Source of the DNA: G965215055 sp965242685
GTDB lineage: Bacteria; Pseudomonadota; Gammaproteobacteria; UBA4575
Direction: 5' to 3'
Length of the DNA: 64,000 bases
Assembly (NCBI GenBank): GCA_965242685.1
Contig: OZ251487.1
Coordinates: 310,001-374,000 of the forward strand
Part shown: piece after piece, positions 45,053 through 53,599 of the stretch
How the letters are laid out: each line of letters starts with the position of its first letter
How positions within the stretch are numbered: position 1 is the stretch's first letter
Position numbers and translations under genes: made by a program
Notes under the pieces: model-generated
The model's input: only the letters and a program-made list of their open reading frames with translations
The model's database searches: none
Told to the model about the DNA's origin: nothing

Positions 45053-46981
45053 ATGCAAAATCTGTTACAGCGACTGGAGGCCGTGTTACAAGGCGATGAG
45101 CGGCTGGTGGTTGACGGTGGCTTGGCGAAGAACAAGATCATCGAGCTGGTGTTGGCGATGGATGAAGGGTTGCTGGCTTTGCTACGGGCGGACGAGGCGA
45201 TCAGGGCGCAATTTTTCCGCGATGTGGGTGACGTATCGGTGTTTGACACGCGCGCCTTTCAGCGTTTTGTCAACAACAAGGAGTTTTTACCGGACAGTTA
45301 TACGGCTTTCAGAAACAAGATCGGCCTGACCGCCGACGGCGAGTATCTGGCGGCAAGCAAGGAAGTGGTGCTGGTGTGGCCGTACAAGGACTGCGTGCTG
45401 GAAGGGGGACAGACCAAAGAGGAGCAAAAGAGAAAGGAGATATTTTGGAATGAAACCCTGGCGGCGGGTGAGATCGACCGGCTGCTGGCACCGAAGGCAC
45501 TCACGAACTTCAGGAAGTACGACCGGGACGGCGAACATCGGGTACAGGCAGGCATTCGGGCCGCATTTGGGGCAAAAGACAATCTGCTGATCAAGGGCAA
45601 CAACCTGCTGGCGTTGCATTCCCTGAAAAGGCGATATATAGGCAAGGTCAAGCTCATCTACATCGACCCGCCTTATAACACGGGCAGTGACTCATTCGGC
45701 TACAACGACAGTTTCAATCATTCCACGTGGTTGACGTTTATGAAAAACCGGTTGGAGGCGGCGCGGGAGTTGTTGCGGGATGACGGCGTGATCTTTGTGC
45801 ATTGCGATGATAACGAGGCGGCATATCTGAAGGTCTTGATGGATGAGGTGTTTGGGAGGGAAAATTTTATCGCCACCGCCCCCAGAAAAACGCGTAGCGG
45901 GAAAAGTGACGTTCCCTACAAACTGTCGCAGGACTTTGATTGGATGCTGATGTACACCAAAGAGGCCTCGAAAAAGGCTATGCTTTTTCGCCGTACCATC
46001 ACGAGGAAGTATTACACGACCCCCGACTTTCCCAACGATGAATGGAGACTGAGCGACCTGACGAATCAAAGGACCATCAAGGAACGACCGAAGTCTAATT
46101 TTACGCTGGTCAATCCCCGAAATGGCGAGAAGTTTCCCGTCAACCCCAATCGTTGTTGGGCGATTACGGTGGATACGGTTGATGAGTATTTGCAAAGGAA
46201 AAAAATTGTCTTTCCGGGCGATTATGAGTTTCTTAACCTGAGGCAACCCGCCATGCGGATTTTTAAGTCCGAGGAACTAGCAAAGAAAGGCAAAGACTTT
46301 GACAAGGCATACGTATCCTCGAACTTTCTAAATCAAGCGATGGATGAGCTACTGAAGGATATGTCGAACAGGAAAGGCACGGATGAAATTGTGGAGCTGT
46401 TTGGCGATAAGGTGATCGCTTACCCAAAGCCTGAATTGATTCTTCAGCGCATACTTGAATACGTAACAGAAGAAGGCGACCTGGTACTGGATTTTTTTGC
46501 GGGTTCGGGGACGACCGCCGCCGTGGCCCACAAGATGAAGCGTCGATGGATTGCGGTGGAACAGATGGACTATGTTGAAACGGTCACGGTGGAACGGTTA
46601 AAGAAGGTCATCGCGGGTGAACAGGGCGGTGTTTCCAAAGAGGTGGGCTGGCAAGGCGGCGGCGATTTTATCTATTGCGAGCTTGCCCGACACAGTGCGG
46701 CACTCATCGACAGGATTGAACGGGCCGATACAACGGCGTTATTGCAGGCCTTGTGGCGGGAGATGGAACGCAGCGACTTCATCCGTTACCAGACGAGGCC
46801 GGAGGCGGTCAATGAAAACATCCAGGAATACTCGGTGCTGTCGTTGGAAGAACAAAGGCAATTTCTGATCGAGGTGCTGGACAAAAACCAGTTGTACGTC
46901 AACTATTCTGAAATCGAGGATGAAAACCACCGCATTTCGGTGGAAGATCAGCGATTGAATAGACAGTTTTACGGGGATTGA
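45053..46981 (+). CDS. Type III restriction-modification methyltransferase Mod1
   Basis: A 642-residue beta-class N6-adenine methyltransferase of type III systems, which both modifies DNA and gives the Res complex its specificity. Catalytic DPPYN (Asp205) precedes SAM-binding DFFAGSG (Asp480), the beta order. The target-recognition region lies between (about residues 280-470). It has no G tract. Outside that region it is nearly identical to mod2 (51581-53530). The next gene starts 31 bases on, behind a GGGAGGAAG ribosome-binding site. Confidence 0.93.
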   Translation: MQNLLQRLEAVLQGDERLVVDGGLAKNKIIELVLAMDEGLLALLRADEAIRAQFFRDVGDVSVFDTRAFQRFVNNKEFLPDSYTAFRNKIGLTADGEYLAASKEVVLVWPYKDCVLEGGQTKEEQKRKEIFWNETLAAGEIDRLLAPKALTNFRKYDRDGEHRVQAGIRAAFGAKDNLLIKGNNLLALHSLKRRYIGKVKLIYIDPPYNTGSDSFGYNDSFNHSTWLTFMKNRLEAARELLRDDGVIFVHCDDNEAAYLKVLMDEVFGRENFIATAPRKTRSGKSDVPYKLSQDFDWMLMYTKEASKKAMLFRRTITRKYYTTPDFPNDEWRLSDLTNQRTIKERPKSNFTLVNPRNGEKFPVNPNRCWAITVDTVDEYLQRKKIVFPGDYEFLNLRQPAMRIFKSEELAKKGKDFDKAYVSSNFLNQAMDELLKDMSNRKGTDEIVELFGDKVIAYPKPELILQRILEYVTEEGDLVLDFFAGSGTTAAVAHKMKRRWIAVEQMDYVETVTVERLKKVIAGEQGGVSKEVGWQGGGDFIYCELARHSAALIDRIERADTTALLQALWREMERSDFIRYQTRPEAVNENIQEYSVLSLEEQRQFLIEVLDKNQLYVNYSEIEDENHRISVEDQRLNRQFYGD

Positions 46982-47012
46982 GATAGGCTTGGAAGTCTGA
47001 CGGGAGGAAGTA

Positions 47013-48395
47013 ATGAAATTTGAAGTGAAAAATCTTGGGGTCATAAAGCGTGGTTCTTTTGAAGTAAAGCCACTCACGCTTTTTTGCGGCCCCAACAACA
47101 GCGGTAAAACTTGGGTGATGTATTCGCTGTATCACTTTTATTCTTTTTTACTAGAAGATTTTATGCCCATAGAAGATTTTATACCCATAGAAGTCATAAA
47201 AACCATACAGGAGCAAGGTACCTGCAAGTTCAATCTTATCGATTGGCTGAGACGTGAGGATATATACAAGGAAGTTGTAGATCATATCAACAGTGAAGTT
47301 TCAGAATCTTTATCTGAAGAACTGTTTAACATCTCTTCCTCTTCTGCATCAATTAAAGACGCCTCCTTTGGATTGTCCGCAGAGGGCGTTGACTGGGTAA
47401 GTATTTTGCGAGATGCAGAACGGCAAGAAACATATGCGGATAAAAAGAGAAAGGTACGTTTTTCAAAACCTGCGGGAAGCGAAGAGGTTGAGATCTCGGT
47501 TCAAGGATCAGTTATTAATGAAGACGATCTGGTGTTTCATTCGGAGGGTTTTATTATGCCTTTTTTGTTTCCGGATATTGGTGATGCTTTTTTAATACCC
47601 GCCGAGCGTAACGGGCTGCATTTGTTTTTCCATGAATTGAGTAGTCGCCGCGTGGCACTGCTGCATCATGCGTCCAAAAAAGATATCGATATCCATGAAT
47701 TGCTGCGTGACGTCATGCGTTCCCGTTACGCCATGCCGATAGCGCGTTACATCAACTGGCTTAATGATCTTACCGAAAGAAAAAAAAGGGCGGGCAAAGG
47801 GGAATTTCACGGCTTTGCCAAGAAATTGGAGAAAGAATTGGCTGGTGGCACATACAGAGTGGACACGATGACCGGAGAGATCACGTTCAAGCCATATCAG
47901 ATACAGCGTGGCAAGAAAACGGATTTCCTTGGGTTACATGCGACGTCCAGCACGGTGAAGAGTCTGTTCGGGCTGTGGTTTTATTTAGCGTATCAAGCGA
48001 AGGAAGGGGATATTCTGATGATCGATGAGCCGGAACTCAATGTACACCCTGAAAATCAGCGTAAGCTGGCGAGGCTTTTTGCCTCTTTGGTCAATGCCGG
48101 CCTGAACATTGTAATGAGCACGCATAGCGACTTTATGGTGTGCGAATTCAACTCGCTGATTATGCTGCACCGGGATACCGATAAAAAGCTACAGAAGAAG
48201 CATAAATATAGAGAGGATGAAGTTTTAAGACCGGAACAGGTGGGCGCCTATCTTTTCGATGAGCAGAAAATAGAGGCCTCTAAAATCATTCCCGATGATG
48301 GTATCGACGCCACCACGTTTGATGACGAGATTCGTAAGCTGAACCGCGTCAACGATGATATCTATTACAGTCTCCAGGAATCGGAAGATGAGTAA
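47013..48395 (+). CDS. AAA/ABC-type ATPase of a putative defence pair
   Basis: A 460-residue ATPase of the AAA15/OLD-like group. Walker A is GPNNSGKT (about residues 26-33), Walker B ILMIDEPELNVHP (Asp338, Glu339), and the sensor histidine is in MSTHSDF. No TOPRIM domain follows, so it is not a complete OLD nuclease. A lid-like insertion of variable sequence fills about 50-310. The gene overlaps the next by 8 bases and both are inserted between mod1 and res, which suggests an ATPase sensor with its own effector. Confidence 0.8.
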   Translation: MKFEVKNLGVIKRGSFEVKPLTLFCGPNNSGKTWVMYSLYHFYSFLLEDFMPIEDFIPIEVIKTIQEQGTCKFNLIDWLRREDIYKEVVDHINSEVSESLSEELFNISSSSASIKDASFGLSAEGVDWVSILRDAERQETYADKKRKVRFSKPAGSEEVEISVQGSVINEDDLVFHSEGFIMPFLFPDIGDAFLIPAERNGLHLFFHELSSRRVALLHHASKKDIDIHELLRDVMRSRYAMPIARYINWLNDLTERKKRAGKGEFHGFAKKLEKELAGGTYRVDTMTGEITFKPYQIQRGKKTDFLGLHATSSTVKSLFGLWFYLAYQAKEGDILMIDEPELNVHPENQRKLARLFASLVNAGLNIVMSTHSDFMVCEFNSLIMLHRDTDKKLQKKHKYREDEVLRPEQVGAYLFDEQKIEASKIIPDDGIDATTFDDEIRKLNRVNDDIYYSLQESEDE

Positions 48396-48942
48396 GGAAG
48401 GCGTTGCATTATTTCGACAATGTATTGATGGGGATTTTCATTTGCCAAGAGAGGGTAGAGAATGGTTGCTTGAGGATAATTGGGTGCTAAAGCTGAAGAC
48501 CCCTCGACGAGATTCGTTGGGGTTTAGGTTGGATAAAGACCCTTCGCCATTCCGCTTTTTTAGTGGGTCTCCACCTGAAGATGTGGCGAAGATGTGTGAC
48601 GCGATCATCGCATTGTCTTATAAAGGCAAGCTATACATATTTCTTGTTGAACAGAAAACAAGCCAGGAAGACGACTATAGAAAACAACTGAAAAACGGCA
48701 AGTATTTCTGTGACTGGTTGTTGGCACTGTTGGAGGGGCATGGCCACTACACGGGTAAGCCTGCTTTTATCGGGGTGCTGTGCATGCGACGGTCATCGCT
48801 CCGTAAAAAACCAGCGATGCATGGGAAGGATGACAGAATAGAAAAAATAGAAAAAATAGAAGATAAGATGATGCCATTTGAGCTTTACAAAGCTATAGAT
48901 AGAGAAACGATCTACTTGGCTGAGTTGATCGGTAATGCCTGA
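48388..48942 (+). CDS. Small PD-(D/E)xK-like putative nuclease partner
   Basis: A 184-residue protein I do not recognise by name. Asp71 (MCDAIIAL) and Glu88-Gln-Lys90 (FLVEQKTS) sit on two predicted beta strands separated by a turn, the layout of a PD-(D/E)xK nuclease core, with an amphipathic helix after it. There is no TOPRIM signature. A KIEKIEKIED repeat lies near residue 155. It overlaps the ATPase gene by 8 bases and res by 8 bases, so the three are translationally coupled. Confidence 0.6.
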   Translation: MSKEGVALFRQCIDGDFHLPREGREWLLEDNWVLKLKTPRRDSLGFRLDKDPSPFRFFSGSPPEDVAKMCDAIIALSYKGKLYIFLVEQKTSQEDDYRKQLKNGKYFCDWLLALLEGHGHYTGKPAFIGVLCMRRSSLRKKPAMHGKDDRIEKIEKIEDKMMPFELYKAIDRETIYLAELIGNA

Positions 48943-51559
48943 CACCCTCCACGAAGAACTTACTACCGGTGCGAAATTTCTGGGCGGTGAAGACTATTAC
49001 AAACAAAACGTTCCCGCCTGTATTCCGGCCAATCTGAATCCGAAGTTTGCGCTGCGGGATTATCAGCGCGAGGCGTTTGGGCGTTTCCAGTATTACCTGG
49101 AGAAATATTCCAATCGTCCGCGACCAGCACAGGTGCTGTTTCAGATGGCGACGGGCAGCGGCAAGACGTTGGTGATGGCGGGGCTTATCCTCTATCTGTA
49201 TCAACAGGGCTATCGCAATTTCCTGTTTTTCGTCAACAGCAGCAACATCATCGACAAGACCATCGCCAACTTTATTGACCAAACGGCCTCCAAGTATCTG
49301 TTTGCCGAAGCGATACAGATAGACGACCGACAAATACGGATTAGGAGAGTCGACAATTTTCAGGCGAGCAATCCCGCAGACGTGAACCTTGTTTTTTCCA
49401 CGATCCAGGGGTTGCATAGCCGTTTGAATACGCCGCGTGAAAACAGCGTGACGTATGATGACTTCAAGGATGAGAAGATCGTGTTGATCTCCGACGAGGC
49501 GCACCATATCAATGCCGAGACCAAGCAGGCCAAACGTCTCAGTAAAGAGGAAAAGGTTGAACGGATGACGTGGGAATCCACCGTCAAGCGGATATTCGAG
49601 GCCAATGCCGACAACGTGTTACTGGAATTTACCGCCACCGCCGATCTGACAAACGAGCAGATCTTGGAGAAATATCGGGACAAGATCATCTATGACTATC
49701 CCCTGAAGCAGTTTCGATTGGATGGCTATTCCAAAGAGGTAAAGGTTTTAGAGGCGGATATCGGGGTGATGGACAGGGCCTTGCAGGCGGTGTTGTTGAG
49801 CCAGTTTCGGCGCAAGGTGTTTGAGAGGCATGGCCAGTTGATCAAGCCGGTGATCTTGTTCAAGTCAAGGACTATTAAGGAATCCTGTGCATTTTTTGAT
49901 GAGTTCATCGCCCGTATGAAGTCTTTACGGGGAAGTCATCTGCAAAAGATTTGTGACAACCCGCAGCTTGCGACGGTATTGCGGGCAGTGTTCGGGTATT
50001 TTGCCGAGCATGGGATCTCGTTGGAGAATGTTGCGCTGGAGTTGCGCGAGGACTTTAGCGAGGACAGGTGTATTGCGGTAAATTCCAAAGACCAGTCCGA
50101 GACCAAGCAGATCGCAGTCAATACGCTGGAAGACAGGGATAACGAATATCGCGCCGTGTTTGCCGTGGACAAGCTCAACGAGGGGTGGGACGTGTTGAAC
50201 CTGTTCGACATCGTGCGTTTGTACGATACGCGAGACGCAAAGGCGGGCAAGCCGGGGCGCACGACACTATCCGAGGCGCAGCTCATCGGGCGGGGGGCGA
50301 GGTATTGCCCGTTCCGGCTTGACGATAGCCAACCGCTCTATAAGAGAAAGTACGACTCCCACACGGCGGCGGAAGGCGAACTGAAGATATGCGAGGAACT
50401 GTACTACCACAGTGCCTACAATCCCCGCTACATTCAGGAGCTGCATACCGCACTGGTAGAGATCGGCATCGAGGAGAGGGAACGCCGCCAGTTATCGCTG
50501 AAACTGAAACCGGCATTCAAGGAAAAGGCATTTTATAAGAACGGCCTTATCTTTAAGAACGAACGCAGCAAGAATACCCGTGAAGACGTGACGGGGTTGA
50601 GCGCCTCTTTTATCGAACGCCCGCACAAGGTGTCCTTGTCGACGGGATATTCTCAAACCACCTCAGCATTTGAGCCGCAGCCCGAACGTCCCGGTCACGC
50701 CGACCCCAAACGGCAAGACTTTCCCATCCGGTCATTCGGCGCGCACGTCATCAGAAAGGCCTTGAACCAGTTTCCCGAATATCAGTTTGATAACCTGAAA
50801 CGGCTTTTTCCGAAGTTGAAGGGCATGGAGGAATTTATGGTCTCTGAAAGATATCTTGGTAAAGTCAGGGCAGAGGTGGAGACCTCCGAAGACCGCATAA
50901 ACGATCTCACTCAGGACGACAAGCTGTATATCGTATGCAAGTTGCTGAAAAAATTGAGCGGGCAGCTACGGGCGGAAGACGTTGAATATAAGGGTACGGA
51001 AAAATTTACATCTCATCAGGTGAAGGATGTCTTTTTGGATAAGACGATGAACGTGGTGAATGACGGCGGCGGTGATCGGGAGTACGGCAGGGCACAGAGT
51101 AGCACGGACTCGTCGTTGCGCCTGGACTTGTCGAACAAAGATTGGTTTGTGTTTAACGAGAACTACGGCACTTCCGAAGAAAAGCACTTGGTCAGATATA
51201 TCGACAAGGTGATGGACGGGTTGAAACAGAGATACGACGAGGTTTATCTGGTCCGCAATCAGCAGCACTTCAAGCTGTTTAATTTTGACGACGGGCGGGC
51301 GTTTGAACCGGATTTTGTGCTGTTTTTGATAGAGGATGACGGGGCGCGCACGCTGCAATATCAGGTCATCATAGAACCCAAAGGCGAACACTTGATCGAA
51401 CATGACGAGTGGAAGCAGGAATTTTTAATGCGGCTTAAGAAAGAACACAGGATCGAGCAGTTGTGGATGGATAGGGATTATGTCGTTTGGGGGATGCCGT
51501 TTTATAACGAGGCAAAGCCGGCGGATTTTGAAAAGGCCTTCGGTGGGTTGACCGATTAG
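48935..51559 (+). CDS. Type III restriction enzyme Res subunit
   Basis: An 874-residue DEAD-family translocase-nuclease that cuts unmodified DNA together with Mod. Walker A is ATGSGKT (about residues 72-78), the DEAH-type box is ISDEAHHI, and later helicase motifs include DKLNEGWDVLNLF and QLIGRGAR. The C-terminal endonuclease shows EPDFVLF (Asp793) and IIEPKGE (Glu814, Lys816). It appears intact. The next gene, mod2, begins 21 bases downstream. Confidence 0.93.
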   Translation: MPDTLHEELTTGAKFLGGEDYYKQNVPACIPANLNPKFALRDYQREAFGRFQYYLEKYSNRPRPAQVLFQMATGSGKTLVMAGLILYLYQQGYRNFLFFVNSSNIIDKTIANFIDQTASKYLFAEAIQIDDRQIRIRRVDNFQASNPADVNLVFSTIQGLHSRLNTPRENSVTYDDFKDEKIVLISDEAHHINAETKQAKRLSKEEKVERMTWESTVKRIFEANADNVLLEFTATADLTNEQILEKYRDKIIYDYPLKQFRLDGYSKEVKVLEADIGVMDRALQAVLLSQFRRKVFERHGQLIKPVILFKSRTIKESCAFFDEFIARMKSLRGSHLQKICDNPQLATVLRAVFGYFAEHGISLENVALELREDFSEDRCIAVNSKDQSETKQIAVNTLEDRDNEYRAVFAVDKLNEGWDVLNLFDIVRLYDTRDAKAGKPGRTTLSEAQLIGRGARYCPFRLDDSQPLYKRKYDSHTAAEGELKICEELYYHSAYNPRYIQELHTALVEIGIEERERRQLSLKLKPAFKEKAFYKNGLIFKNERSKNTREDVTGLSASFIERPHKVSLSTGYSQTTSAFEPQPERPGHADPKRQDFPIRSFGAHVIRKALNQFPEYQFDNLKRLFPKLKGMEEFMVSERYLGKVRAEVETSEDRINDLTQDDKLYIVCKLLKKLSGQLRAEDVEYKGTEKFTSHQVKDVFLDKTMNVVNDGGGDREYGRAQSSTDSSLRLDLSNKDWFVFNENYGTSEEKHLVRYIDKVMDGLKQRYDEVYLVRNQQHFKLFNFDDGRAFEPDFVLFLIEDDGARTLQYQVIIEPKGEHLIEHDEWKQEFLMRLKKEHRIEQLWMDRDYVVWGMPFYNEAKPADFEKAFGGLTD

Positions 51560-51580
51560 TTGGAAAGTCCGCCTGAGACC
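51560..51580 (+). other. Spacer between res and mod2, repeated from upstream of mod1
   Basis: The short spacer ending GCCTGAGACC before the mod2 ATG resembles the sequence before mod1 (GCCTGATACTC), so the duplicated unit begins about 25 bases upstream of each mod start. Confidence 0.5.
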
Positions 51581-53182
51581 ATGCAAAATCTGTTACAGCG
51601 ATTGGAGGCCGTGTTGCGAGGCGATGAGCGGCTGGTGGTTGACGGTGGCCTGGCGAAGAACAAGATCATCGAGCTGGTGTTGGCGATGGATGAAGGGTTG
51701 CTGGTTTTGCTGCGGGCGGACGAGGCGATCAGGGCACACTTTTTCCGGGATGTGGGCGACGTATCGGTGTTTGACACGCGCGCCTTTCAGCGGTTTGTCA
51801 ACAACAAGGAGTTTTTACCGGACAGTTATACGGCGTTCAAAAACAAGATCGGCCTGGCTGTCGACGAGGAATATCTGTCGGCAGGCAAGGAGGTGGTGCT
51901 GGTATGGCCGTACAAGGATTGCGTGCTGGAAGGGGGACAGACCAAAGAGGAACAAAAGAGAAAGGAGATATTTTGGAATGAGACTTTGGCGGCGGGTGAG
52001 ATCGACCGGCTGCTTGCACCGAAGGTATTCACGAACTTTAAGAGGTACGACCAGGACGGCGAACATCGGGTAGCGTCTATCTCCGGGGGGGGGGGGGGGG
52101 GGCAATCTCTATTAATCAAGGGCAACAACCTGCTGGCGTTGCATTCCCTGAAAAAGCGATATGCGGGCAAGGTCAAGCTCATCTACATCGACCCGCCCTA
52201 TAACACGGGCAGCGATTCATTCCGTTACAACGACAGCTTCAATCATTCCACGTGGTTGACGTTTATGAAAAATCGGCTAGAGGTGGCGCGGGAGTTGTTG
52301 CGGGATGACGGGGTGATCTTTGTGCATTGCGACGATAACGAGGCGGCGTATCTGAAGGTCTTGATGGATGAGGTATTTGGGAGGGAAAATTTTATTGAAT
52401 CTATTACTGTTATCAACAATCCAAGTGGCAGGGATTATGGTGGTGTGGCGAACATGCACGAATTTTTGCATATTTTTTCAAAAACTTCCGACTATGAGCT
52501 TTACCCGATTAAAGAAAGGGACAAAAGCTTTCCTTACAGAGATGAGTTTGGTGGTTTTGAAATAAGGGAATTGCGCAATCGTAACGTTAAATTCAATGAC
52601 AAAAATCGTCCCAACCTTGTATATCCTTTTTACCTGAATCCAAACAGTCAGGATGAAAACGGGTTTTTTGAAATCTCTTTAGAAAAGTACGCGGGCTTTG
52701 TCGAAATACTTCCTGCAAAATCTCAAGGGATTCAAACTGTCTGGCGTTGGGGAAAAGAGAAGGCGTCTCAAAATCTCAATACCAATATCTGCGGCAAGGC
52801 AATAAAAGGGAGTGGGCGGTATCAGATAGTTGAAAAGTATCGAAGTGATTCCCGTATGGTTCGCTCTGTTTGGATGGATGCAAAAGTTAATTCGCAGAGA
52901 GGGACTTTACACTTAAAAAAATTATTTGATAACAAAGCCTTTTCTTTTGGTTATCCAAAGCCCGAAGAAACATTACATCGGGTCATAGAGATGGCATCTG
53001 TTGAAGGCGACCTGGTACTAGACTTTTTTGCAGGTTCGGGGACGACCGCCGCCGTAGCCCACAAGACGAATCGCCGATGGATTGCGGTGGAACAGATGGA
53101 CTATGTTGAAACGGTTACGGTGGAACGGCTAAAGAAGGTCATCGCGGGTGAACAGGGCGGTATTTCCAAAGAGGTGGGCTGA
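51581..53182 (+). CDS. Type III methyltransferase Mod2, phase-variable type, C-terminally truncated
   Basis: A 533-residue product from ATG 51581. Its N-terminal part (to about residue 270) and the part from FAGSG onward are nearly identical to Mod1, while residues about 272-470 are unrelated, so the target is expected to differ. DPPYN is at Asp204 and DFFAGSG at Asp481. Eighteen consecutive G bases (52085-52102) encode Gly169-174, just before DPPYN. A TGA at 53180-53182 replaces the TGG of mod1 and removes about 115 C-terminal residues, whose frame stays open to 53530. The catalytic motifs precede the stop, so activity is possible but unproven. Confidence 0.85.
   Translation: MQNLLQRLEAVLRGDERLVVDGGLAKNKIIELVLAMDEGLLVLLRADEAIRAHFFRDVGDVSVFDTRAFQRFVNNKEFLPDSYTAFKNKIGLAVDEEYLSAGKEVVLVWPYKDCVLEGGQTKEEQKRKEIFWNETLAAGEIDRLLAPKVFTNFKRYDQDGEHRVASISGGGGGGQSLLIKGNNLLALHSLKKRYAGKVKLIYIDPPYNTGSDSFRYNDSFNHSTWLTFMKNRLEVARELLRDDGVIFVHCDDNEAAYLKVLMDEVFGRENFIESITVINNPSGRDYGGVANMHEFLHIFSKTSDYELYPIKERDKSFPYRDEFGGFEIRELRNRNVKFNDKNRPNLVYPFYLNPNSQDENGFFEISLEKYAGFVEILPAKSQGIQTVWRWGKEKASQNLNTNICGKAIKGSGRYQIVEKYRSDSRMVRSVWMDAKVNSQRGTLHLKKLFDNKAFSFGYPKPEETLHRVIEMASVEGDLVLDFFAGSGTTAAVAHKTNRRWIAVEQMDYVETVTVERLKKVIAGEQGGISKEVG
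52085..52102. repeat. Poly-G(18) tract inside mod2
   Basis: Eighteen uninterrupted G bases in the coding frame (six GGG codons). With 18 the frame is open. With one more G the shifted frame meets TAA at 52201-52203; with one fewer it meets TAA at 52113-52115; both lie at or before the DPPYN motif. mod1 lacks the tract at the homologous place. Such tracts in mod genes are known to switch by slipped-strand mispairing in other bacteria. The exact length may carry sequencing error. Confidence 0.9.
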
Positions 53183-53530
53183 CAAGGCGGCGGTGATTTT
53201 ATCTATTGCGAACTTGCCCGACACAGTGCGGCACTCATCGATAGGATTGAACAGGCCGATACAACGGCGTCATTACAGGCCTTGTGGCGGGAGATGGAAC
53301 GTGCCGACTTCATCCACTACCGGGTGAAGCCGGAGGCGGTCAATGAAAATATCCGTGAGTTTTCGGCATTGTCGTTGGAAGAACAAAGGCGGTTTCTGAT
53401 CGAGGTGCTGGACAAAAACCAGTTGTACGTCAACTATTCTGAAATCGAGGATGAAAATTACCGCATTTCGGGAGAAGATCAGCGATTGAATAGACAGTTT
53501 TACGGGGATGAGGCAGGCTTGGAAGTTTGA
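53183..53530 (+). pseudogene. C-terminal remnant of mod2 beyond the in-frame TGA
   Basis: The frame of mod2 stays open from 53183 to the TGA at 53530 and encodes the same C-terminal block as Mod1 (for example IRE FSALSLEEQRRFLIEVLDKN matching the Mod1 counterpart). Only one nonsense change separates it from the upstream part, so the damage is recent, or the TGA is read through. A separate start is unlikely. Confidence 0.7.
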
Positions 53531-53552
53531 CGGACGGGAGAAGGTAATAAAT

Positions 53553-53596
53553 TTCCGTTTCATTCGTTGGCCGCCCAACGAATAGCCAAAACGGAA
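53553..53596. terminator. Bidirectional hairpin between mod2 and argE
   Basis: A strong nested inverted repeat: outer 8-bp arms TTCCGTTT / AAACGGAA (53553-53560 and 53589-53596) and inner 9-bp arms ATTCGTTGG / CCAACGAAT (53562-53570 and 53575-53583) around a CCGC loop. It lies between the convergent mod2 and argE stops and has A/T-rich flanks, as expected for a terminator working in both directions. Confidence 0.7.
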
Positions 53597-53599
53597 TGA

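Noticed and set aside
47013..48942. PARIS system (AriA ATPase with AriB)
   Set aside because: The ATPase would fit, but the partner is only 184 residues and shows a D...ExK core, not the TOPRIM/DUF4435 effector of PARIS.
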